A DNA stretch of 64,000 bases from Microbacterium sp. VKM Ac-2923 (GTDB lineage Bacteria; Actinomycetota; Actinomycetes; Actinomycetales; Microbacteriaceae): contig NZ_JALGRP010000003.1 in NCBI RefSeq assembly GCF_022815605.1, positions 310,001 through 374,000 on the forward strand, in the 5' to 3' direction. The translations under genes and the position numbers were made by a program. Positions 27,927 through 35,940 of this stretch are shown here, in pieces; position 1 is the stretch's first letter, and each line of letters starts with the position of its first letter. The notes beneath the pieces were generated by a model. It was given only the letters and a program-made list of their open reading frames with translations, was not told where the DNA came from and did not search any database.

Positions 27927-28967
27927 ATGCCTCGTTCTCCTCGCTCCACCCGCGCAAAGGTGCTCTGGTTCGCCCGACTCGAGCGCCGCTTCCATCGGTG
28001 GCGCGAGCGGCGGGCCCGCTCTCGCAACCTGCGCCCCGCCATCACCGGGTTCCCCGGCTACGGAACCGAGGAGTGGGTGCGCGTGCTCGGGCGCGTGCTG
28101 ATCGCCCCGCCGATCAAGCGCACCTCGACCGGGGAGTTCGCGAGCCTCCGCGGATGGCGCAGTTTCGCGGCCGTGCCGGTCGGCATGGCCAAGGTGGATG
28201 TCGTCATCGACGGCGTGACGCACTCGGTGTCCGCCGACCGCGGTGGCGTCATCGACGCGAAGCTCCCCGCGAACCTCGCGCCGGGGTGGCAGAGCATCAC
28301 GATGTCGGTCGAGGGCAGCGAGCCCGCCGAGACCCGCGTCTTCATCGTGGGTGCCGACGTGCGGTTCGGCGTCGTGAGCGACATCGACGACACGGTCATG
28401 GTGACCCTCCTCCCCCGCCCCCTGCTGGCCGCATGGAACTCGTTCGTCGTCGACGAGCACGCCCGACAGCCGGTTCCGGGCATGGCGGTCATGCTCGAGC
28501 GGCTCACCCGCGAACACCCCGGCACCCCCGTCATCTACCTCTCCACCGGAGCCTGGAACGTCGCGCCGACGCTGACGCGCTTCATGCGCCGTCATCTCTT
28601 CCCCGCGGGATCGTTCCTATTGACCGACTGGGGCCCGACCCACGACCGGTGGTTCCGCAGCGGCCGCGACCACAAGGAGCTCAACCTGCGACGCGTCGCC
28701 GCGGAGTTCCCGCAGGTGAAGTGGCTGCTCGTCGGTGACGACGGCCAGCACGACGACTCGATCTACACCGGCTTCGCGATCGAGCACCCCGAGAGCGTCG
28801 CCGCCGTCGCCATCCGCCGACTGCTGCCCGCCGAGGCCGTGCTCGCCGGTGGCCGCACCGTCGTCGACGACCACTCCGCCGCCGACGTGCCGTGGGTGAC
28901 CGGTTCGGACGGCGCCGCCCTGCTCGCTCGGCTGGAGGATGTCGGGGTCATCTCGCGCGACGGCTGA
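27927..28967 (+). CDS. App1-type phosphatidate phosphatase (DUF2183)
   Basis: The product is 346 aa. The N-terminal basic helix region is followed by a beta domain and a HAD-type catalytic domain with VVSDIDDTVMVT (DxDxT motif), YLSTGAWNVAP, LLTDWGPT, DHKELNLRRVA and LLVGDDGQHDDSIY. These match the conserved App1 domain of actin-patch phosphatidate phosphatases and their bacterial homologues. It dephosphorylates phosphatidate to diacylglycerol in the family; bacterial substrates are less certain. Its pairing with dedA suggests a lipid-related job at the membrane. Confidence 0.88.
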   Translation: MPRSPRSTRAKVLWFARLERRFHRWRERRARSRNLRPAITGFPGYGTEEWVRVLGRVLIAPPIKRTSTGEFASLRGWRSFAAVPVGMAKVDVVIDGVTHSVSADRGGVIDAKLPANLAPGWQSITMSVEGSEPAETRVFIVGADVRFGVVSDIDDTVMVTLLPRPLLAAWNSFVVDEHARQPVPGMAVMLERLTREHPGTPVIYLSTGAWNVAPTLTRFMRRHLFPAGSFLLTDWGPTHDRWFRSGRDHKELNLRRVAAEFPQVKWLLVGDDGQHDDSIYTGFAIEHPESVAAVAIRRLLPAEAVLAGGRTVVDDHSAADVPWVTGSDGAALLARLEDVGVISRDG

Positions 28968-28975
28968 GCGGCGGC

Positions 28976-29245
28976 GGATGCCGCGGTGTGCGCAGTGTCA
29001 GCGATGTGCGCGAGGTCAGTGATGTGCGCGAGGTCAGTGATGCGCGCGAGGTGAGCGGCATCCGGGGCCTTCGGGCTGAGGTCGTGCGAATCGCTGAGGT
29101 CGTGCGCGGGGATGCCGCGGTGTGCGCAATGTCAGCGGTGTGCGCAATGTCAGCGATGCGCGCGAGGTCAGTGGCAGCCAGGGCTTTCGGGCTGAGGTCG
29201 TGCGAATCGCTGAGGTCGTGCGCGGGGATGCCGCGGGGGCGACGC
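28976..29245. repeat. Tandem structured repeat, locus A
   Basis: Two tandem units (landmark TTCGGGCTG at 29070 and 29186, 116 nt apart) each contain several 18-bp subrepeats of the type TGTGCGCGAGGTCAGTGA (four in unit 1, three in unit 2), followed by GCTGAGGTCGTGCGAATC-GCTGAGGTCGTGCGCGGG. On the minus strand it reads ...CCTCAGCGATTCGCAC..., the core shared with loci B and D. It occupies nearly all of the 328-nt gap 28968-29295. Open frames across it encode repeats such as REVSDVREVSD but have no ribosome-binding site and are judged non-coding. Confidence 0.9.
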
Positions 29246-29283
29246 CGTGGCGGCGGCGACGACCCGATGTCGGAGGGGGCGCG

Positions 29284-29289
29284 TACGGT
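29284..29289 (+). promoter_or_regulatory. -10 element of SRAP gene
   Basis: TACGGT is followed by GGAGGC (6 nt) and the ATG at 29296. GGAGGC could alternatively serve as a Shine-Dalgarno sequence if transcription starts further upstream. Confidence 0.45.
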
Positions 29290-29295
29290 GGAGGC

Positions 29296-30006
29296 ATGTG
29301 CGGTCGATTCGTCGTGGCCAATGTGGCATCCGAGCTCGTGGGGGTGCTCCGCGTCGATGTCGAGACCGATGAGCTGCCTCCCCCGTCGTACAACATCGCG
29401 CCGACGTCGCGGGTCGGCATCGTGCTCGACTCGATCAAGAGCGAGCCGCCCGTCCGGCGTCTCGAAGTTGCGCGGTGGGGTCTGATCCCGGGGTGGGCGA
29501 AAGACGTGAAGATCGGCGCGCGGGCGTTCAACGCCCGTTCCGAAGAGGTCGAAGACAAGCCGATGTTCCGTAACGCCCTTATCAAGCATCGCGCCGTGAT
29601 CCCGGCATCCGGCTACTACGAATGGAAGACCACCGAAGCGGGCAAAACCCCCCACTACATCCACCCCGCCGACGGCTCGCCGCTGTTCTTCGCCGGGCTG
29701 TACGAGTGGTGGAAAGACCCCGCGCGCGCCGACGACGACCCCGCGCGGTGGGTGCTGAGCTGCACGATCCTGACGCGCGACGCCATCGGCCGCTTGGGCT
29801 CCATCCACGATCGGATGCCGCTGTTCATGGACCCCGACTTCGCCGACGCGTGGCTCGATCCGACCACCGAGAACGTCGGCGATGTTCTGGATGCCGCGAT
29901 CGACGCCGCCCCCGATGTAGCCGAGACGCTCGAGGATCACGTGGTCTCGGCCGCGGTCGGCAACGTGCGCAACGACTCGTCCGATCTCATCGCTGCCGTC
30001 GAGTGA
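29296..30006 (+). CDS. SRAP domain protein (YedK/HMCES, abasic-site processing)
   Basis: The product is 236 aa. The catalytic Cys2 (MCGRF) is exposed after Met removal. SYNIAPT, ARWGLIPGWA, ARAFNARSE, ASGYYEWK and IHDRMP carry the conserved Asn, Glu and His. SRAP proteins crosslink covalently to abasic sites in single-stranded DNA through a thiazolidine at Cys2. The predicted start exactly gives MC, supporting it. The downstream DNA glycosylase gene overlaps by 4 nt (GTGA), so a glycosylase that can create abasic sites is made together with a protein that shields them. Confidence 0.95.
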   Translation: MCGRFVVANVASELVGVLRVDVETDELPPPSYNIAPTSRVGIVLDSIKSEPPVRRLEVARWGLIPGWAKDVKIGARAFNARSEEVEDKPMFRNALIKHRAVIPASGYYEWKTTEAGKTPHYIHPADGSPLFFAGLYEWWKDPARADDDPARWVLSCTILTRDAIGRLGSIHDRMPLFMDPDFADAWLDPTTENVGDVLDAAIDAAPDVAETLEDHVVSAAVGNVRNDSSDLIAAVE

Positions 30007-30911
30007 GCACACTCGTCGACACTCCGACGCTGACCCGCGCGGAATGGACCGCCGCGGCGACGGCGCACGCCGAACGCGCTGACGCCCTGACCGCCGAGCA
30101 TCGGGCGCGCGCCAGCCGCGCCGAGAAGCATCCGGTCGAAGATTTCCTCTTCACGTACTACTCGTACAAACCGGCGATCCTGCGCCGCTGGCATCCGGGT
30201 CCCGACGTCGTGCTCGAAGCCGCGCAGGAGCGCGCCGGATGGCGCTGGTATCGCCCCGAGGGCTCGAGCACGCGGGTGGATGCCGAACGCTTCCGCACCG
30301 AACGAGGGTCGCTGTACCGCGGGGTGGTCAACCTGCTGCGCGCGACCCTGCACCGGCCGGCGCAGTTCGGCTGTTTCGGGCTGCACGAATGGGCCATGGC
30401 CTACCGGAGCCGCGACGTGCGCCACGCCGTACCGCTGCGTTTGGGGCACGACGGCACCGACGCCGTCGTCGACGCGCACGACCTGAGGTGCACGCACTTC
30501 GATGCGTTCCGCTTCTTCACACCCGACGCCGTGCCGCGCAATCGCACGCCCCTGAGCCGAGACGATCAGATCGCGCACGAGCAGCCGGGATGCCTTCACG
30601 CCGGTATGGACGTCTACAAATGGGCGGTGAAGCTCGGGCCGCTCGTGCCGGGGCCGCTGCTGCTCGACGCGTTCGACCTCGCGCGCGACATCCGCACGCT
30701 CGACATGGAGGCATCGCCCTACGATCTGAGCGCCTGGGGCTACAGTGCCGTGACGATCGAAACGGCCGAGGGCAAAGCCGAGTACGTCGCCCGCCAGCGG
30801 GCGCTGAGCGAACGCGGGCAGGTGCTCCGCGGGGCCGTGATCGACGCGGTCACCAGCGGCGACGACACGCCCGGTGGCGCCGATTTCTTGCCGTCGCGGA
30901 GTGTGTTGTAA
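30003..30911 (+). CDS. 3-methyladenine DNA glycosylase-like protein
   Basis: The product is 302 aa. It resembles the actinobacterial family commonly named 3-methyladenine DNA glycosylase (recognised from FTYYSYKPAILRRWHPG, FGLHEWAMAYR, LRCTHFDAFRFFTPDAVPRN, AGMDVYKWAVKLGPLVPGPLLLDAFDLARDIRTLDMEASPYDL). I cannot see a classical helix-hairpin-helix/Asp glycosylase motif, so the enzymatic name rests on family naming and on the operon with the SRAP gene. No signal peptide or membrane segment is present. GTG at 30003 overlaps the SRAP stop. The tRNA-Ala gene follows 40 nt later. Confidence 0.7.
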   Translation: MSTLVDTPTLTRAEWTAAATAHAERADALTAEHRARASRAEKHPVEDFLFTYYSYKPAILRRWHPGPDVVLEAAQERAGWRWYRPEGSSTRVDAERFRTERGSLYRGVVNLLRATLHRPAQFGCFGLHEWAMAYRSRDVRHAVPLRLGHDGTDAVVDAHDLRCTHFDAFRFFTPDAVPRNRTPLSRDDQIAHEQPGCLHAGMDVYKWAVKLGPLVPGPLLLDAFDLARDIRTLDMEASPYDLSAWGYSAVTIETAEGKAEYVARQRALSERGQVLRGAVIDAVTSGDDTPGGADFLPSRSVL

Positions 30912-30914
30912 GCT
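30909..30914 (+). promoter_or_regulatory. -10 element of tRNA-Ala
   Basis: TAAGCT overlaps the stop codon of the glycosylase gene. A TTGCCG -35-like hexamer lies 15 nt upstream. Transcription would start about 32 nt before the mature tRNA. Confidence 0.4.
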
Positions 30915-30951
30915 CATGGAGTTGCCTCGAAGGGGGCGGAAAACAAAAGAC

Positions 30952-31024
30952 GGGCCTGTGGCGCAGCTGGTAGCGCACCTGCATGGCATGCAGGGGGTCA
31001 GGGGTTCGAGTCCCCTCAGGTCCA
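30952..31024 (+). tRNA. tRNA-Ala(GGC)
   Basis: The gene is 73 nt and folds as a cloverleaf. The acceptor is GGGCCTG/CAGGTCC with one G-T pair, the D-arm is GCGC-AGCTGGTA-GCGC, the anticodon stem is CCTGC/GCAGG with loop ATGGCAT (anticodon GGC), and the T-arm is AGGGG-TTCGAGT-CCCCT. The discriminator is A. CCA is not encoded. Confidence 0.97.
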
Positions 31025-31033
31025 CATCAAGAC

Positions 31034-31059
31034 AAAGCCTCCGCTTCAGCGGGGGCTTT
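31034..31059 (+). terminator. tRNA-Ala terminator
   Basis: AAAGCCTCCGC pairs with GCGGGGGCTTT (11 bp, one wobble) across a TTCA loop, 9 nt after the tRNA. The following 31060-31297 has no gene; it contains the palindrome GCTCGCAGT...ACTGCGAGC at about 31169-31196. Confidence 0.8.
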
Positions 31060-31297
31060 CGTCGTTCCCGGAGCGAGTCTCTGCGGCGGAGCTCCCTGGA
31101 AGCGGGGCTCGCCGCATCCGGATCCCCCCTGCCTCCGAGGTGACGCCGCTCGCAGAAAGTCGCGCAGCTCGCAGTCCGCCTCGCGAGAACTGCGAGCAGA
31201 GCGCGCGATTGCGAAATTCGTCCACGGACGCTCAGATCTCTCCGCGCCCGTTCGGCGAGACGGACATCCGATCGCGACCGAAGCCACCCCCACACGC

Positions 31298-31339
31298 CGG
31301 CGGTGGGTGCCCTCCCGAGAGGGAAGACACCCACCGCCG
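31298..31339 (-). terminator. Terminator of MFS gene
   Basis: CGGCGGTGGGTG (31298-31309) pairs perfectly with CACCCACCGCCG (31328-31339). An inner CCCTC/GAGGG hairpin extends it. It starts 8 nt after the MFS stop. Confidence 0.8.
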
Positions 31340-31347
31340 TGTAAGCG

Positions 31348-32730
31348 TCAGCGCGAGGTGACAGGCACGCGCGTCCTCGCCGCCTGCGTCTCCCGCATGA
31401 CGAGCTCGTCGTCGAGCCAGTTGGGTGCCTTGTTGCGCAGGGCGAAGATGTACACCGCGAGGGAGGCGGCGATGATGACCGTCACGTAGACGATGAACAG
31501 CGGCACCTGCGACGTGCTCTGCGCTCCCGCGTAGAGCAGGGGGGCGGTGCCCCCGAAGAGCGAGTTGGCCAGGGCGTAGCCCAGACCGACGCCCAGGGCG
31601 CGTACGTGGGTGGGGAACAGCTGCGCCTTCACGAGGGCGTTGATGGAGGTGTAGCCGGTCAGGATGACGAACCCGCCGAGCAGGATCGCGAAGGCCGCGA
31701 ACTCGTTCGTCTGCTGCGGGAGCATCGTGATGAGGAACCACGTGTACAGCACACCGCCGATGCCGAAGAAGACCAGGAGCGACTTGCGGCCGACCTTGTC
31801 GCTCAGCCACCCGCCGAGGGGCTGCATGAGCATGAGGGCGGTCAGCGCGATGAGGTTGATCACGGTGCCGGTGACGAGATCGCCGCCGGAGAACGCGGTC
31901 TTGACGATGTTGGGACCGGTGACCGAGTAGGTGTAGAACGCGACGGTGCCGCCCGCGGTGACCGCGAAACACAGCAGCAGCGGGCGCCAGTTGTTCACGA
32001 GCAGGTCGCGCATGGAGCCCGAGTCCTTCGAACGGCCCGACTTCGTGTCGGCGATGACGCTCTTCTCGAGCGATTCGTCCATCGTGCGTCGCATCCAGAA
32101 CACCGCGACCGCGGCGACGCCGCCGATGGCGAACGCCACGCGCCAGCCCCACGACGTGATGGCCTCCTCGTCGAGGGTGAGCACCATGACGAGCAGTGTC
32201 GTCTGCGCCAGCACGTGCCCGCCGACGAGGGTGACGTAGTGGAACGACGACAGGAACCCGCGACGGCCCGGCATCGCCGCCTCCGACATGTACGTCGCGC
32301 TCGTTCCGTACTCACCGCCGGTCGCGAAGCCCTGCACGAGACGAGCGAAGACGAGGATGACGACGGCGCCGACGCCGATCATCTCGGCCGTCGGGGCGAA
32401 GGCGATGACCAGGGAGCAGAAGGCCATCAGCGAGACCGAAACGGTCAGCGACAGACGACGGCCGTGCCGGTCGGCGAAACGGCCGAAGAACCAGGATCCG
32501 ATCGGACGCATCAGGAAGGTGACGGCGAAGATCGCCCACACGTAGATCGTGGAGTTCTTGTCGTCGGAGCTGAAGAACTGCGACTCGAAGTACACTGCGA
32601 ACACCGAGTAGACATAGACGTCGTACCACTCGACGAGGTTGCCCGCCGAGCCCTTCAGGGTGTTCGAGATGGAGCGCCGAAGGCTCGTGGGGATCGTCGT
32701 CGTGGTGGCCGGTGGTGTCGTCGTTGACAT
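31348..32730 (-). CDS. MFS transporter, metabolite:H+ symporter family (alpha-ketoglutarate permease-like)
   Basis: The product is 460 aa with 12 predicted helices. Motifs of the MHS subfamily are GNLVEWYDVYVYSVFAVYF (helix 1), MRPIGSWFFGRFADRHGRR (signature loop 2-3), and ARLVQGFATGGEYGTSATYMSEAAMPGRRGFLSS, which resembles the KgtP family. It would take up a carboxylate such as alpha-ketoglutarate with protons; the exact substrate is inferred. I chose ATG at 32730 (STTTPPATTTTIP...). It is divergent from a response regulator/kinase/binding-protein operon across 188 nt that hold a direct-repeat operator, so regulation by that system is likely. Confidence 0.88.
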   Translation of the reverse strand: MSTTTPPATTTTIPTSLRRSISNTLKGSAGNLVEWYDVYVYSVFAVYFESQFFSSDDKNSTIYVWAIFAVTFLMRPIGSWFFGRFADRHGRRLSLTVSVSLMAFCSLVIAFAPTAEMIGVGAVVILVFARLVQGFATGGEYGTSATYMSEAAMPGRRGFLSSFHYVTLVGGHVLAQTTLLVMVLTLDEEAITSWGWRVAFAIGGVAAVAVFWMRRTMDESLEKSVIADTKSGRSKDSGSMRDLLVNNWRPLLLCFAVTAGGTVAFYTYSVTGPNIVKTAFSGGDLVTGTVINLIALTALMLMQPLGGWLSDKVGRKSLLVFFGIGGVLYTWFLITMLPQQTNEFAAFAILLGGFVILTGYTSINALVKAQLFPTHVRALGVGLGYALANSLFGGTAPLLYAGAQSTSQVPLFIVYVTVIIAASLAVYIFALRNKAPNWLDDELVMRETQAARTRVPVTSR

Positions 32731-32845
32731 AGGAGATCCGATCGATCGATGGACGTTCTCGTCTCGCGTGCCGTCGGAGCGTCCCGGCGACGACGACGAG
32801 GTGTATGACGACATCATCTCGGGTCGCCTCGCGCTCCCCCGGGAT

Positions 32846-32867
32846 CCTTACATGCGCCTTACATTGG
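32846..32867. promoter_or_regulatory. Putative operator: CCTTACAT direct repeats, 11-bp period
   Basis: CCTTACAT occurs at 32846-32853 and again at 32857-32864. An 11-bp repeat period on one face of the helix is the usual geometry of OmpR/PhoB-type sites. It lies 52 nt before the response regulator ATG and 116 nt before the MFS start, in the only divergent gap of this cluster. The rest of the gap (32731-32845) shows GATCGATCGAT near the MFS start and no other clear element. Confidence 0.6.
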
Positions 32868-32906
32868 GTCCCGGCCCGCCGCCCGGAAGCGGACGAGCGG
32901 GATGCC

Positions 32907-32912
32907 TACGAT
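32907..32912 (+). promoter_or_regulatory. -10 element of response regulator gene
   Basis: TACGAT is followed by GAAGTC (6 nt) and the ATG at 32919. The operator repeats lie 42-61 nt upstream of the -10, suitable for activation. Confidence 0.5.
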
Positions 32913-32918
32913 GAAGTC

Positions 32919-33575
32919 ATGCACGTACTCGTGGCCGAGGACGACGGCTCCGTCGCCGCAGCGCTGGTCTCGGCGCTGCAGCGCGCCGGGCACGCGTGCA
33001 CGCGCGTCAGCCGGGGCAGCGACGTGCTTCTGCGCCACCGGGACGCGCAGGTCGTCCTGCTCGACCTGGGCCTGGAAGACATGGACGGCCTCGACACCCT
33101 GCGGCAGTTGCGCGCGGTGAGTCCGATCCCGGTGATCGTCGTCACGGCCCGCGGCGACGAACGCTCGACGGTCCGGGCGCTGTCACTCGGAGCCGACGAC
33201 TACCTCGTCAAGCCGGTGCGCCTGCACGAGCTGCTCGCCCGCCTGCTCGCCGTCACCCGGCGGTACAGCCCACCCGACGAGCCCGCGCGCGTGCAGGTGG
33301 GGACCGTCGACATCGATGTCGACGCCCGACGCGTGATCGCGGACGGTCGACAGGTGGCCCTGACGCCGAACGAGTTCGGCATCCTGATCTCGCTCGCCCG
33401 ACGTGCGGGACAGATCGTCAGCCGCCGGCAGGTGCTCGACGAGGTCTGGGGCGATGCCTACGCGACGTCGTCGCGCTCGTTCGACGTGCACCTGGGTCAG
33501 GTGCGGCACAAGCTGCCCGAGGTGACGATCACGACGGTGCGGAGTGTCGGATACCGCCTGGAGGATGCCGGGTGA
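32919..33575 (+). CDS. OmpR-family response regulator
   Basis: The product is 218 aa. The receiver domain (1-115) has the acidic pair EDD, the phosphoacceptor Asp in VVLLDLGLEDMDGL, Thr in VVTARG and Lys in DDYLVKPV. The C-terminal winged helix (125-218) has LTPNEFGILISLARRAGQIVSRRQVLDEVWG and the terminal TTVRSVGYRLE. The receiver resembles TctD/PhoP-like regulators. Its stop overlaps the kinase GTG by 4 nt. It probably binds the 11-bp direct repeats upstream and controls itself and the MFS gene. Confidence 0.94.
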   Translation: MHVLVAEDDGSVAAALVSALQRAGHACTRVSRGSDVLLRHRDAQVVLLDLGLEDMDGLDTLRQLRAVSPIPVIVVTARGDERSTVRALSLGADDYLVKPVRLHELLARLLAVTRRYSPPDEPARVQVGTVDIDVDARRVIADGRQVALTPNEFGILISLARRAGQIVSRRQVLDEVWGDAYATSSRSFDVHLGQVRHKLPEVTITTVRSVGYRLEDAG

Positions 33576-34960
33576 GACGGCGCGTCCTGTTGCCCCTGCT
33601 GGTGTTCGGGCTCATCGCGGTGATCGCGGTGCTCATCCCCGTGGCGCAGTCGATCGCCGACTCACGGACGCAGCAGATCGCCCTGCAGCGCACCGCCGCC
33701 CTCGACCAGGTGGTCCAGCGTGCGCGCACGGCACTGGTGCAGCGCGACGCCGATGGTCTGCAGGCGTACCTGGAACGCTTCCACGCGGTCTACGCCGAGT
33801 CCGTGCTCGTGCTCGACGAGAGCGGGGATGCCGTCGCCGCGGCCGGCGACCTGACGCGCGACGCGCGCGTGGATGAGCTCGTGACCGCCGCATCCCGCGC
33901 GCTCCCCCAACTCTCGCTCCCCCGCGTCACACCGTGGGGGCCGAACACCGCGCTCGTCGCCGTCCCCGTCATCGCGGCGGGCGATCTGTCGACCGGGGTC
34001 GTGGTGCTGGCTGTCGATCTTCGCGACGCCAAGATCGATGTGTCGCGCGCCTGGGCGGTGATCGTCGTGATCGGCGTGCTGCTGCTCGGCGCCCTGATGG
34101 GTGCCTCGCTGCTGTGGACACGGTGGGTCCTCCGCCCGGTGCGAGCCCTCGACGCGGCCGTCGCCGACGTCACCGCCCATCGCGACCCGGCGCCCCTGCG
34201 TCCGTCGGGTCCACCCGAACTGCGGCACCTCAGCCGCGCCTTCTCGACCATGGCCGACGAGGTCGAAAGCAGCCTCGAACAACAACGCGGATTCGTCGCC
34301 GACGCGTCGCATCAGCTTCGAACGCCCCTCGCCGCGATCCGATTGCGCGTGGACGGACTTGCCCGAGAGGGCGAGGCTGCCGACGAGCTCGCCGCCGTCG
34401 ACGACGACCTCGACAGACTCGAGCACACGGTGGAGCGGATGCTGACCCTGGCGAACGCCGAACACCGCGCTTCGGCTCGCGCTCAGGGCCGTGACGCGGC
34501 GCGCGACGAGGGCGCCGCGAGGGAATGCACGGTCACCGCCGCGGAGCTGACCGCGCGCTACCGCGACCGGCTCGAGACGGCCGACCTCCGCCTGCGGGTC
34601 GAACCCGGCGACGCGGTGACGGTCCCGTGCGGGCGCGCCGACCTCGACGAGATGATCGACGTGTTGGTCGACAACGCCCGCAAGTACGCCGGCCGTGGCT
34701 CCGAGGTGCGCGTGAGTCTCGTGCACGAAACCGCCGGCATCCGCCTCGTCGTCGAGGACTCGGGAACGCGACTCGCCGACGACGACCTCGCCCGTATGGG
34801 CACGCGGTTCTGGCGCGCCGGGCGGGACTCCACGCAGACCGGCACGGGCCTCGGCCTCGCCATCGTCGCCCAGCTGATGCGCGCTGCCGACGGCCGGCTC
34901 GAGGTGCACCGTTCCGCGCTCGGAGGGCTTGCGGCTCGGTTGATCTGGGAGCGGTCGTGA
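33572..34960 (+). CDS. Sensor histidine kinase
   Basis: The product is 462 aa. TM1 is at about 5-27 and a roughly 130-residue extracytoplasmic sensor follows. TM2 is at about 158-180 (AWAVIVVIGVLLLGALMGASLLW), then HAMP, then the DHp helix with the phosphorylated His in ADASHQLRTPLAAIRLRVDGL. The ATPase domain has N-box MIDVLVDNARKYA and G2 GTGLGLAI. The G1 box reads EDSGTRLAD, so the second Gly of DxGxG is Arg; activity may still be retained. The architecture is TctE/BaeS-like. It is coupled on both sides by GTGA overlaps to the regulator and to the TAXI lipoprotein, which suggests the lipoprotein presents the ligand to the kinase. Confidence 0.94.
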   Translation: MRRRVLLPLLVFGLIAVIAVLIPVAQSIADSRTQQIALQRTAALDQVVQRARTALVQRDADGLQAYLERFHAVYAESVLVLDESGDAVAAAGDLTRDARVDELVTAASRALPQLSLPRVTPWGPNTALVAVPVIAAGDLSTGVVVLAVDLRDAKIDVSRAWAVIVVIGVLLLGALMGASLLWTRWVLRPVRALDAAVADVTAHRDPAPLRPSGPPELRHLSRAFSTMADEVESSLEQQRGFVADASHQLRTPLAAIRLRVDGLAREGEAADELAAVDDDLDRLEHTVERMLTLANAEHRASARAQGRDAARDEGAARECTVTAAELTARYRDRLETADLRLRVEPGDAVTVPCGRADLDEMIDVLVDNARKYAGRGSEVRVSLVHETAGIRLVVEDSGTRLADDDLARMGTRFWRAGRDSTQTGTGLGLAIVAQLMRAADGRLEVHRSALGGLAARLIWERS

Positions 34961-35892
34961 CCGGGCTCACTCGACGCCGATTCCTCTGGACCGGCCTCGG
35001 GATCGCGGCGGTCGGCCTGGCCGGTTGCGCACCGGCGCCCGCCCGCGCCCTCGTGCTCGGCTGCGGCGAGGCCGGAGGGAGCTACCTGCAGTTCGGCGAA
35101 CTGCTGAGCGCGGTGGCGCGAGAGACCGGCGGCGTCGAGATCACCGCCCTCGCCACCGAGGGCAGCGTCGACAACCTCGCGCTGCTCGACGCCGGTCGTG
35201 TCGACCTCGCGCTCTCGCTGGCCGACTCGGCGGCGGCGGCGACCACGCGCGACGGCCTGGTCGCCATCGGGCGGGTGTACCAGAACTACCTGCAGTGCAT
35301 CGTGCGCGCGGGCGACGGTCCGCGCTCGCTCGCCGACCTGCCCGGCCGCACGGTCTCGCTCGGGGCGGCCGGATCGGGCGCGGCAGCGACGGCGAGACGG
35401 GTTCTGGATGCCGCGGGCCTGACGTCGGCGACGGTGCCACCGCTTGTGGTCGAGCGGCCTTTCCGCGACGCGGCCACCGACCTCGAGAGCGGCCGGATCG
35501 ACGCGCTCTTCTGGTCGGGCGGGGTCCCCACACCGCAGATCGCAGACCTCGCCGCGCGGACACCGATCGCGGTCCTGGATACCACCCCGGTGCTGCCCGA
35601 GCTCCTCCGGCGCTACCCCGACGCCTACGCGGCCACCACGATCCCCGCGGGAGTGTACGGCGCCGAGTCCGCTGTCCCCGCCATAGGTGTCGCCAACCTC
35701 CTTCTCGCCCGAGCCAGCCTGGGCGACGACCTGGCCCGGCGTCTCGTCGACGTGCTCATCGACGACGCCGCGCGTCTCGTGCCGCCCGGATCCCTCGGCA
35801 TCCAGTTCCTGACGCCGGCGAGCCTGATCGACACGCTCCCCGTGCCGCTGCACCCGGCGGCCGAGCGACGGTACCGCGAACGGTACGGCTGA
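34957..35892 (+). CDS. TAXI-family solute-binding lipoprotein
   Basis: The product is 311 aa. A twin-arginine lipoprotein signal (LTRRRFLWTG ... VGLAGC, lipobox Cys at about residue 24) is followed by the TAXI (TRAP-associated extracytoplasmic immunogenic) fold: LGCGEAGGSYLQFGELLSAVA, ALATEGSVDNLALLDAGRVDLALSLADSA, LADLPGRTVSLGAAGSG and FWSGGVPTPQI. TAXI proteins normally feed TRAP transporters with carboxylates such as alpha-ketoglutarate or glutamate. No TRAP permease gene is present here. Being the third gene of a two-component operon, it is better read as a sensor accessory than as a transporter subunit. Confidence 0.92.
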   Translation: MTGLTRRRFLWTGLGIAAVGLAGCAPAPARALVLGCGEAGGSYLQFGELLSAVARETGGVEITALATEGSVDNLALLDAGRVDLALSLADSAAAATTRDGLVAIGRVYQNYLQCIVRAGDGPRSLADLPGRTVSLGAAGSGAAATARRVLDAAGLTSATVPPLVVERPFRDAATDLESGRIDALFWSGGVPTPQIADLAARTPIAVLDTTPVLPELLRRYPDAYAATTIPAGVYGAESAVPAIGVANLLLARASLGDDLARRLVDVLIDDAARLVPPGSLGIQFLTPASLIDTLPVPLHPAAERRYRERYG

Positions 35893-35940
35893 CCGACCGG
35901 CGTCTCGCCCGCACCCCCTCGGGTCCGCAGGATACGAAGA

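Noticed and set aside
28976-29245. Protein of REVSDVREVSD-type repeats
   Set aside because: Frames across locus A are open only because of the repeat; there is no start with a ribosome-binding site or -10 element, and the same repeat appears in both orientations elsewhere.
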